Assembly: GCA_019752375.1 (NCBI GenBank)
Contig: JAIEMG010000233.1
Location: 1 to 42,464, forward strand
From: Gemmataceae bacterium
GTDB taxonomy: Bacteria; Planctomycetota; Planctomycetia; Gemmatales; Gemmataceae
DNA: 42,464 bases
Reading direction: 5' to 3'
Positions 25,752 through 32,420 of this stretch are shown here, one piece after another. Below the pieces are notes generated by a model that was given only the letters and a program-made list of their open reading frames with translations, was not told where the DNA came from and ran no database searches. Each line of letters opens with the position of its first letter. Position 1 is the first letter of the stretch. Made by a program: the position numbers and the translations under genes.

Positions 25752-27281
25752 TCACACCCAGCCATCCTTCGGCGCTTCCGCGCCGAACCAGCGTTCGGTA
25801 ACGACCTTCTTCCGTGTGTAGAACGCCACCGCGTCAGGCCCATGAGCATTCAAATCGCCGAAGAAGGAGCCCTTCCAGCCGCCGAACGAGAAGTTTGCCA
25901 TGGGGGCCGGCACGCCCAGGTTCAGGCCGAGCATTCCGGCTTGAATGCGAGCGCGGAACTCGCGAGCCGCCGCGCCGGAACGTGTGAAAAGCGACGCCGA
26001 ATTGCCATAGCGGCTGCGATTCGTCAGCGCGATCGCCTCATCCAGGTCCTTCGCCCGAAGGATGCTGACCACCGGACCGAAGACCTCTTCCCGGCCGATG
26101 AACATGTCGGGCGTCGTGTGATCGAAGACCGTGGGACCAACAAACGCGCCGTGCGGCCGGCTCGGCACCACGAGACCGCGGCCGTCGAGCAGGAGCTTCG
26201 CGCCTTCCTTGACGCCGCGGTCGATGCAGTCGTGGATGCGCTGTCGTTGCTCCAGGCTCAGGACCGGACAGAGCGTGGCCGATTCGTCCAGTCCGTCGCC
26301 GGGGACCAACTCGCGGGCGGCATTCACGAAGCCGTTGACCACTGCATCCTGTTGTTCGCGATTGCCGACGGCCACCACCACGCTGCCGGCCAGGCAGCGC
26401 TGGCCTGCACAGCCGAAGCACGAGCCGATCAATGCCTGCATGCTTCGCTGCAAGTCGGCATCGGGCATGACGACGAGGTGATTTTTCGCGCCACCCAGCG
26501 CCTGCACGCGTTTGCCATGCTGAGCCGCTGTGCGATACACCGACTCGGCCACCGCGGAGCTGCCGACGAAGGAAATGGCCTGCACGTGCGAATGGACGAT
26601 CAGCCGCTCGCTGACTTCCTTGCCCCCCTGGAGCACGCCGACGAGGCCCGACGGCAGCCCGGCTTCCGCGAACAGCTCGACCAGGCGCGTCGCGGTCAAC
26701 GGCGCCTTCTCGGCCGGCTTCAGCAGGAAGGCATTACCGCACGCCACTGCAATCGGCATCATCCACAGCGGAATCATGGCAGGGAAGTTGAACGGTGGGA
26801 TGCCGACGACGACGCCCAGCGGCTCGCGCAGCACATAACTGTCCACGTCGCGCGACACGTCGGGCAGCACCTGGCCCATCAGCTGCGACGGGATGCCGCA
26901 GGCGAATTCCACCACGTCGATGCCGCGCCGCACCGAGCCTTTCGCCTCGCACAGCAGCTTGCCGTTTTCGCGGACCACCGACCTGGCGAGATCGAGGTAG
27001 TTCGCTTCGAGCAGTTCCCGGAACTTGAACAGCACGCGTGCCCGATCCGGCGCCGGCACCGCACGCCAGGTCAAGTACGCCTTGTGTGCCGCGGCACAGG
27101 CTTCATCGACCTGTGCAGCCGATGCCTCGCGGACCGATGCCAGCAGCTGCGTGCTGTCGGCGGGATTGACGAGGCGACGAACCGTGGAGCCAAGGCCGTC
27201 CACCCACTGGCCGCCAATCAGGTTGAGGCGGGGAGCGGTCGAAAGACGGCTTTCGGTCGGAGGAGTGGCGACTGCGGTCAT
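25752..27281 (-). CDS. mmsA: CoA-acylating (methyl)malonate-semialdehyde dehydrogenase
   Basis: A 509-residue aldehyde dehydrogenase of the MmsA/IolA branch. PLGVVVGIPPFNFPAMIPLWM is diagnostic of the CoA-dependent group. Next come ISFVGSSAVAESVYRTAA, LGGAKNHLVVMPDAD and IGSCFGCAGQRCLAGS with the catalytic Cys; EEVFGPVVSILR and the C-terminal FYTRKKVVTERW also fit. It oxidises methylmalonate- or malonate-semialdehyde to propionyl- or acetyl-CoA in valine, pyrimidine/beta-alanine or inositol catabolism. AAAGGAAG precedes the ATG. It sits 21 bases downstream of the XRE/cupin gene. Confidence 0.93.
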   Translation of the reverse strand: MTAVATPPTESRLSTAPRLNLIGGQWVDGLGSTVRRLVNPADSTQLLASVREASAAQVDEACAAAHKAYLTWRAVPAPDRARVLFKFRELLEANYLDLARSVVRENGKLLCEAKGSVRRGIDVVEFACGIPSQLMGQVLPDVSRDVDSYVLREPLGVVVGIPPFNFPAMIPLWMMPIAVACGNAFLLKPAEKAPLTATRLVELFAEAGLPSGLVGVLQGGKEVSERLIVHSHVQAISFVGSSAVAESVYRTAAQHGKRVQALGGAKNHLVVMPDADLQRSMQALIGSCFGCAGQRCLAGSVVVAVGNREQQDAVVNGFVNAARELVPGDGLDESATLCPVLSLEQRQRIHDCIDRGVKEGAKLLLDGRGLVVPSRPHGAFVGPTVFDHTTPDMFIGREEVFGPVVSILRAKDLDEAIALTNRSRYGNSASLFTRSGAAAREFRARIQAGMLGLNLGVPAPMANFSFGGWKGSFFGDLNAHGPDAVAFYTRKKVVTERWFGAEAPKDGWV

Positions 27282-27302
27282 GGGCTTCCTTTCGATATCG
27301 GG

Positions 27303-27860
27303 TCAAAAGCTTGGCGGCGTGTTTACGGAGATCGCTTCGACCGCGACCTTGCCGAGGTTGCGGAACCGGTGGGGCCGGCGGCTGTCGAAATAGTAGGCAT
27401 CCCCGGGCTTGAGGACGTGCACCTGCCCGTCCACGGTCAGCTCCAGCGTGCCCTTGAGGACAACCCCGGCTTCCTCGGCTTCGTGGCGGTAGGCATCCGG
27501 CCCGGTGTCGCAACCGGGTTCGTAGCGCTCGACGAGCACCTGGAGTGCCCGCTGCGGGCGGCCCGCAGCGACTTCCTTGAACGAGATGCCCTTGTGCTGG
27601 CCCGAGATTTCGACCAACTCGTCCCGACGATAGACCACCTTCGACGGGGATGCGGGGGTCTGGCCAAAAAACTCGCCCAGGTTGGTCCCCAGGGCATCCA
27701 GGATGGTCTTGAGCTTGGCGACCGAGACATTGTTGCGGCCCGATTCCAGGGCCGAAAGGAAGCTGACCGCAATCCCCGTCTGCCGGCCCACCTCGCGCAG
27801 CGACAGCTTGCGCCGCTGGCGGAGCTCCTTCAACCGAGGTGCTATGTCGAGATCGTCCAT
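27303..27860 (-). CDS. XRE-type regulator with C-terminal cupin
   Basis: A 185-residue regulator. Residues about 8-62 form a helix-turn-helix (LKELRQRRKLSLREVGRQTG followed by SFLSALESGRNNVS), and residues about 115-180 form a cupin barrel (EEAGVVLKGTLELTVDGQ, GDAYYFDSRRPHRFRN). Proteins of this PuuR/SutR-like design usually repress small-amine, amino-acid or sulfur catabolic genes and sense a small ligand in the cupin. Its place at the head of mmsA and the aminotransferase suggests local control. A 22-bp near-palindrome lies just upstream. The start at 27860 was chosen because the preceding residues do not fit the family. Confidence 0.9.
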   Translation of the reverse strand: MDDLDIAPRLKELRQRRKLSLREVGRQTGIAVSFLSALESGRNNVSVAKLKTILDALGTNLGEFFGQTPASPSKVVYRRDELVEISGQHKGISFKEVAAGRPQRALQVLVERYEPGCDTGPDAYRHEAEEAGVVLKGTLELTVDGQVHVLKPGDAYYFDSRRPHRFRNLGKVAVEAISVNTPPSF

Positions 27861-27881
27861 CACCGGGAACCTGTATTGAGA

Positions 27882-27920
27882 ACACTGTTCGATATATCGT
27901 ACAGTCGTTCGGAACAGTGT
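27882..27920. promoter_or_regulatory. Candidate operator palindromes before the XRE/cupin gene
   Basis: The 22-bp site at 27884-27905 is symmetric except for one pair (ACTGT, one base, then CGATATATCG, one base, then ACAGT). It overlaps a 9-bp perfect inverted repeat (27882-27890 with 27912-27920). It sits 24 bases before the regulator start. Autoregulation is inferred. Confidence 0.6.
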
Positions 27921-27966
27921 CCAGGATTTTTCCGCGGATAGTCTGGCACGCGCAAAGTTCTCATGG

Positions 27967-28099
27967 CCGGGCTCTGCCCGGTCACGCACTGCCTTGCAGG
28001 CTCTGCCTGCCGACCACCGTCATCAGCGAGAGAATCCAGCGCCAGCGTGGTGCCGCGAGGCAGAGCCTCTCCGGCAGTGCGTGACCGGGCAGAGCCCGG
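27967..28099. repeat. Long inverted repeat with 27-bp perfect outer arms
   Basis: Bases 27967-27993 are exactly complementary to 28073-28099. An inner 11-bp block (AGGCTCTGCCT and its complement) continues the stem after short bulges. It separates the regulator and pdxA, which are divergent. Confidence 0.9.
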
Positions 28100-28154
28100 T
28101 CACGAGATGGTTAGGTCGTGCAGATGTTTCGATTCGCTCGTGGAGCCCGGCACC

Positions 28155-28160
28155 TATAAT
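28155..28160 (+). promoter_or_regulatory. Possible -10 element of pdxA
   Basis: A consensus TATAAT lies 9 bases before the pdxA ATG. If used, transcription would begin within a few bases of the start codon and give a leaderless mRNA. No convincing -35 box is seen. Confidence 0.3.
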
Positions 28161-28169
28161 GCCTGTATC

Positions 28170-29162
28170 ATGACCAACCTACCCCGTTTGTTGATCACCC
28201 TGGGTGACGTGGCCGGCATTGGCCCGGAAATCGTCGCCCGCTCCTGGCCGGACTTGCACGCCCATTGCCGCCCGATCGTCGTCGGCGACCCGAACTGGCT
28301 TCGGCAGGCGCTCGACCTCGTTCATTCTTCCGCTACGGTACCTCTCGTGACCGAACCGGGTGAACTTGAACCGCGACCGGACGTTGTGCCGTGCCTGGTT
28401 GGCAGCGCGATGGACCTGAATCGCGTCAGACCGGGACAGATTTGTGCCGAGGCCGGCCGTGCTGCCTACGAATTCCTGTGCAAGGCCATCGATCTGACGA
28501 TGGTCGGGGCTGCGGACGGCATCGTGACGGCGCCACTGCACAAGGAGGGCCTGCGTGCCGCGGGACTGGCCTATCCCGGACACACGGAAATCCTCGCGGA
28601 ACGCACCGGCACGCAGCGGTTCGCGATGTTGCTCTCGACCGGCGGGCTGACCGTGGCCCACGTCACGCTGCACATGGCTTTGCGCGACGTGTTCCGCAAT
28701 CTCACCACCGAGGCGGTGCGCGAGAAGATCAGCTTGCTGGACGACTTGTTGCCGCGCTTGCTGGCTCGGCGCCCGCGCCTGGGCGTCGCAGCGCTGAACC
28801 CGCACGCCAGCGATGGCGGCCTGTTTGGGGATGAGGAAGAAACGATCATTCGACCGGCCGTGGAAGCGGCACGGGCAACGGGAATCGACGTATCTGGCCC
28901 TTGGCCCGCGGACACGCTCTTCGTACGCTCCGTGCGCGGCGAGTTCGACGGCATCGTGGCGATGTATCACGACCAGGGGCACATCGCGCTCAAGCTCCTG
29001 GGCGGCACCGACGCGGTCAACATCAGCGCCGGCCTGCCGATCGTGCGCACCAGCGTGGCGCACGGCACCGCCTACGACATTGCCGGCAAAGGCATTGCCG
29101 ATGCCCGCGGCATGGTGACCGCGGTGCGCGTCGCGGCGCAGCTGGCGAGAAGTAGGAAATAA
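28170..29162 (+). CDS. pdxA: 4-hydroxythreonine-4-phosphate dehydrogenase (PdxA)
   Basis: A 330-residue PdxA-family enzyme. LLITLGDVAGIGPEI is the opening motif. Metal and substrate His residues appear in YPGHTEILAE, AHVTLHMALRDV and AMYHDQGHIALKLLG; ALNPHASDGGLFGDEE and RTSVAHGTAYDIAGKG complete the signature. It makes 3-amino-2-oxopropyl phosphate in the DXP-dependent vitamin B6 route; PdxA2-type paralogues act on other substrates, so some doubt remains. The ATG at 28170 fits the family N-terminus; longer frames extend into the inverted repeat. Confidence 0.93.
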   Translation: MTNLPRLLITLGDVAGIGPEIVARSWPDLHAHCRPIVVGDPNWLRQALDLVHSSATVPLVTEPGELEPRPDVVPCLVGSAMDLNRVRPGQICAEAGRAAYEFLCKAIDLTMVGAADGIVTAPLHKEGLRAAGLAYPGHTEILAERTGTQRFAMLLSTGGLTVAHVTLHMALRDVFRNLTTEAVREKISLLDDLLPRLLARRPRLGVAALNPHASDGGLFGDEEETIIRPAVEAARATGIDVSGPWPADTLFVRSVRGEFDGIVAMYHDQGHIALKLLGGTDAVNISAGLPIVRTSVAHGTAYDIAGKGIADARGMVTAVRVAAQLARSRK

Positions 29163-29164
29163 TG

Positions 29165-29310
29165 GCAAGATTCACCACACAGAGCGCGGAGGGCACAGAG
29201 AAGACACAAAGAAAAAGCGAGAGGCGGGTCAGCAAACTCACGCATCGCTCGCTATACTCATTCTCTGTGTTTCCTCTGTGACCTCTGTGCTCTCTGTGGT
29301 GAGTTCTCCT
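29165..29310. repeat. CACAGAG-family imperfect inverted repeat (second copy)
   Basis: The left arm (about 29170-29215) contains CACAGAG words then an A-rich block; the right arm (about 29262-29305) has CTCTGTG words in mirrored order. It is placed between pdxA and the DapL-like gene, immediately before the latter's ATG, as is the copy at 11889-12015. Confidence 0.8.
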
Positions 29311-29311
29311 C

Positions 29312-30541
29312 ATGGCCGACCCCTGGTTTCAGTCGTTGTTTGCCGAGCGCATCGGCGGCGCCAATTACGGCAAGGGCACCGAAATCTACAAGTTCGAGAA
29401 GATCAAGCGCGCCAAGCGCGCCGCGCTGGCGGCCCATCCCGAACGCAGGCTGCTCGACTTCGGCATCGGCGAAAACGACGACCTGGCGGACGAGCTGGTG
29501 CGTGACGCGCTCAAGAGCGAAGTCGACAAGCTCGAAAACCGTGGCTACGCGGACAACGGTATCGCCGCATTCAAGGAAGCGGCGGCCGGGTTCATGAAAA
29601 AAGCCTTCAACGTCGCGCTCGATCCGGTCACGGAAGTCAATCACGCCATCGGCTCCAAGCCGGCCCTGGCAATGCTGCCGGCCTGCTTCATCAATCCCGG
29701 CGATGTAACGCTGATGACGGTACCGGGCTATCCCGTCGCGGGCACGCACACGCGCTATTATGGCGGCAAGGTCCACAAGCTGCCGCTCAAGGCCGAGAAT
29801 GGTTTCTTTCCCGACCTGGCATCGATTCCGGCCGACATCAAGAAGCGCGCCAAGCTGCTGGTCATCAATTACCCCAACAGCCCGACCGGTGCAGTGGCGA
29901 CGCGCGATTTTTATCGCCAGGTCATCGACTTCGCGCACACGAACAAGGTCATCGTCGTGCAGGATGCCGCCCACATCTTGCTGAGTTACGACGCGGCGCC
30001 GCTCAGCTTCCTCCAGGTGGAAGGCGCAAAGGAGGTTGGCGTCGAGGTGCACTCGATGTCAAAGGGCTTCAACATGATCGGCTGGCGCATGGCGTTCGTG
30101 GCGGGCCATCCGAAGATCGTGCAGGCCTTTGCCGACGTGAAGGATAACTGCGATTCGGGCCAGTTCATGGCGATTCAACAGGCGGCCAGGACGGCCCTGG
30201 AGCATCCCGAACTGGGCGACGCGATCCGCGAGAAGTACCGCCGCCGCCTCGACAAGCTAGTGACGGCCCTGAACCAGATCGGCTACAACGTGAAGATGCC
30301 CGGCGGCACCTATTTCCTCTACGTACCGGCCCCGAAGGCATGCGGCAGCCGGACCTTCGCCAACGCGGAAGAAGTGTCGCAGTTCCTCATCACCGAGCAA
30401 TCGGTCTGCTGCGTGCCCTGGGACGACGCGGGCGCCTTCCTGCGCTTCTCCGTCACCTACCACGCCCCGACTGAACCCGACGAAGACGAACTGATGGCCG
30501 AGACCGCCCAGCGCCTGGGACAGCTCGACCTTCGCTTTTAG
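29312..30541 (+). CDS. dapL: LL-diaminopimelate aminotransferase-like (DapL type)
   Basis: A 409-residue class I/II aminotransferase. The N-terminus has FGIGENDDLADELV, the DapL version of the G-(E/D) entry. GSKPALAMLPACFINPGD and TVPGYPVAGTHTRYYGG follow. NYPNSPTGAVA binds the cofactor and HSMSKGFNMIGWRMAFVAG contains the Schiff-base Lys. DapL converts tetrahydrodipicolinate directly to LL-diaminopimelate and is the usual lysine route in planctomycetes. Related aspartate aminotransferases are the alternative. The stop overlaps a hairpin at 30541. Confidence 0.82.
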   Translation: MADPWFQSLFAERIGGANYGKGTEIYKFEKIKRAKRAALAAHPERRLLDFGIGENDDLADELVRDALKSEVDKLENRGYADNGIAAFKEAAAGFMKKAFNVALDPVTEVNHAIGSKPALAMLPACFINPGDVTLMTVPGYPVAGTHTRYYGGKVHKLPLKAENGFFPDLASIPADIKKRAKLLVINYPNSPTGAVATRDFYRQVIDFAHTNKVIVVQDAAHILLSYDAAPLSFLQVEGAKEVGVEVHSMSKGFNMIGWRMAFVAGHPKIVQAFADVKDNCDSGQFMAIQQAARTALEHPELGDAIREKYRRRLDKLVTALNQIGYNVKMPGGTYFLYVPAPKACGSRTFANAEEVSQFLITEQSVCCVPWDDAGAFLRFSVTYHAPTEPDEDELMAETAQRLGQLDLRF

Positions 30542-30593
30542 AGCCCGACGCGCAAGCAAGGGGGCGGTTGTCCCTTGCTTGCGCGTCGGGCTC
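30541..30593. terminator. Perfect 22-bp inverted repeat at the dapL stop
   Basis: Bases 30541-30562 are exactly complementary to 30572-30593 with a 9-base loop. The arm begins on the last base of the dapL stop codon. It could act as a terminator or 3' stabiliser without a U-tract. AGCCCGACGCGCAAGC-type arms like these recur in planctomycete genomes, as far as I recall. Confidence 0.85.
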
Positions 30594-30608
30594 AGTTGGA
30601 TCGTGAGG

Positions 30609-31682
30609 ATGACTCCATTGCCCGTCTCCCTGGAGCTACTGTCCGAACTCAGCGCCGCCGCCAACGACGCGGATGCCCAGGCCGTCTGGCCTGCCGCGGC
30701 CTGGGAAGCCCTGCGCCGCGGCGGTGTCTTGACCTGGAGCATTCCGAAGGCCCACGGCGGCGAGGACCGCGGCATCACCGAGTTGCTCGACGGCTACGGC
30801 GATCTTGCCGAAGCATGCCTGACGACGTGCTTCATCCTCAGCCAGCGTGAAGCCGCTGTCCGTCGCATCATCGATCACGGCAATGAGACGATTCAGCGCG
30901 AGCTGCTACCCGCCCTGGCGCGCGGCGACACGTTCACCACGGTCGGCCTGTCGCAACTGTCAACGGCTCGTCAGCACGGCAAGCCCGCGGTAACGGTGCG
31001 CGAGGCCGGGGACAAGCTGATCTTCGACGGCGTCATCCCCTGGGTCAGCGGGGCGCCGCATGCCGACTACTTCATCGCCGGCGCCGAGCTGAGCGACGGC
31101 CGGCAACTGCTCGCCGTGCTGCATCGCGATTTGCCGGGCGTTCGCGTCGGCCCGCCCATGGACCTGATGGCCCTGGAAGGCTCGCTGACAGCCGAGGTGA
31201 TTTGCACGAACGCGGAGGTGGATCGCCGCTGGCTCCTCGCCGGCCCCACGGAACGCGTGATGACCAGCGGCGGCCGCGGCGGCACCGGCGGCCTGGAAAC
31301 ATCATGCCTTGCGTTGGGCCTGGCCAACGCGGCGATCAAGTACCTGTTCGCCGAATCCGCCTCGCGCCCGGAGCTGCGTGGTCTCGCGGAGCGGCTCGAC
31401 GAACCCTGTCGAACCCTGCGGAAAGAGATGCTCCAGCTCGCCACGGGCGGAGCCACCCCGGACAAGAGCGCTGTCCTCCGCGGACACGCGAACACATTGG
31501 TACTGCAGGCAACGCAAACGGCCCTGGCGGCGAGCAAGGGTACCGGCTTCCTGCGCAGCCATCCGGCGCAACGCTGGGCCCGGCAGGCGATGTTCTTTTT
31601 GGTGTGGTCGTGTCCGCGACCTGCCGTCGAGGCGACGCTGGCGTATCTGGCGCCGTCGGACCATGAGCAGTTTTGTTCGTGA
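30609..31682 (+). CDS. Acyl-CoA dehydrogenase-family flavoprotein
   Basis: A 357-residue protein of the acyl-CoA dehydrogenase fold. An N-terminal helical domain includes WSIPKAHGGEDRGITELLDGYGDLAEACLTT. The middle beta domain contains FTTVGLSQLSTARQHG, VREAGDKLIFDGVIPWVSGAPHADYFIAGA and the C-terminal four-helix bundle begins with GLALGLANAAIKYLF-like sequence. The catalytic Glu of typical dehydrogenases could not be placed. The sequence is more divergent than canonical acyl-CoA dehydrogenases and could be a related oxidase or desulfurisation-type monooxygenase. The ATG at 30609 directly abuts GTGAGG; a TTG three codons on has better spacing and is an alternative start. Confidence 0.8.
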   Translation: MTPLPVSLELLSELSAAANDADAQAVWPAAAWEALRRGGVLTWSIPKAHGGEDRGITELLDGYGDLAEACLTTCFILSQREAAVRRIIDHGNETIQRELLPALARGDTFTTVGLSQLSTARQHGKPAVTVREAGDKLIFDGVIPWVSGAPHADYFIAGAELSDGRQLLAVLHRDLPGVRVGPPMDLMALEGSLTAEVICTNAEVDRRWLLAGPTERVMTSGGRGGTGGLETSCLALGLANAAIKYLFAESASRPELRGLAERLDEPCRTLRKEMLQLATGGATPDKSAVLRGHANTLVLQATQTALAASKGTGFLRSHPAQRWARQAMFFLVWSCPRPAVEATLAYLAPSDHEQFCS

Positions 31683-31735
31683 AGGGGGCATGATTGCACA
31701 ACCGCGCCGCTGTGAATTAGTGATCGCAAAGCCCT

Positions 31736-32089
31736 TCATTCTGAATGACGAAGGGCGCTCAAATCCGACTCAGGTGGCACCAATCGTTCTTTTCGTTCCA
31801 TCGGAAGAAGATGCTCGACCATGTCATACCACACCTCGTCTTCGGCGCATTCAGCACCAAGGCAAAGCAATTCCATTACTCCAACAAACTCGAAATGAAC
31901 TGGATTCCCATCACTGTTCTTGTACCTGTATTGGCCCTTGTGTCCCCTTCGCTTCGCTAGACTGAGTGCTTTCCGAGCCGACTTGGCGTCGAGTGAAATA
32001 ATGCGTTCCTCGCAAAGTCGTCGCTTTCCAGAATCGCCATCAACGATAACTCGAAATTGAAAGAGCAATTTTGCGGCGAATCGTTTCAT
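31736..32089 (-). CDS. DUF4288-domain protein
   Basis: A 117-residue protein. KRFAAKLLFQFRVIVDG followed by CEERIISLDAKSARKALSLAKRRG resembles the DUF4288 pattern: two strands, an acidic short loop, then a helix rich in Ala. The C-terminal half is a continuation of the fold with FEFVGVMELLCLG. The function is unknown; similar genes are scattered next to phage or toxin-type loci. I use the internal ATG at 32089 instead of the longer frame beginning at 32128, which adds only a basic tail. It converges on the acyl-CoA dehydrogenase gene with a 53-base gap. Confidence 0.6.
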   Translation of the reverse strand: MKRFAAKLLFQFRVIVDGDSGKRRLCEERIISLDAKSARKALSLAKRRGHKGQYRYKNSDGNPVHFEFVGVMELLCLGAECAEDEVWYDMVEHLLPMERKERLVPPESDLSALRHSE

Positions 32090-32214
32090 GACCGACTTCC
32101 GATCGAACAATCGAAATCGACGTGCCAAATTTCACCGCGTCTCGGCGCTGGAACTCTCGCCGAATAGGTCGTCACTACTAACGGCTCGAAATCGGTTCGT
32201 CCAGCGTGGCTCCG

Positions 32215-32337
32215 CTATTCTGCCTCCGCGAGAGTTGCTGCCGCTGTCAGAATTGCATCGCGCTCATGCGGCGGCAGTTTGCGCAATTTGGTTGCCGCCC
32301 ACTTTTTTCCGCCGGTCAGGGTTTTCGGGTCGCTCAT
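32215..32337 (-). CDS. Small (40-residue) gene with a strong ribosome-binding site
   Basis: This frame encodes 40 residues (MSDPKTLTGGKKWAATKLRK, then LPPHERDAILTAAATLAEAE). It is preceded by AGGAGGG with 5 bases spacing, stronger than most genes here. The helical LPPHERDAILxxAAxLAE stretch resembles small proteins found beside PIN toxins in planctomycetes and cyanobacteria; those usually continue for 20-30 more residues, so this copy may be truncated or a stand-alone version. It lies on the same strand between the esterase and the DUF4288 gene. Confidence 0.55.
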   Translation of the reverse strand: MSDPKTLTGGKKWAATKLRKLPPHERDAILTAAATLAEAE

Positions 32338-32420
32338 GAAGCCCTCCTGTTCGGTGCGATATTGATTCTTGCGATTTGCCGATCTCGGATTGCCGTGCCT
32401 ACGGGTCTCCCCTTGTTCAT

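Noticed and set aside
25842..27941. 699-residue plus-strand frame opposite mmsA and the regulator
   Set aside because: It is an antisense shadow: His/Arg/Ala-rich, and it crosses two well-recognised genes and the repeat.
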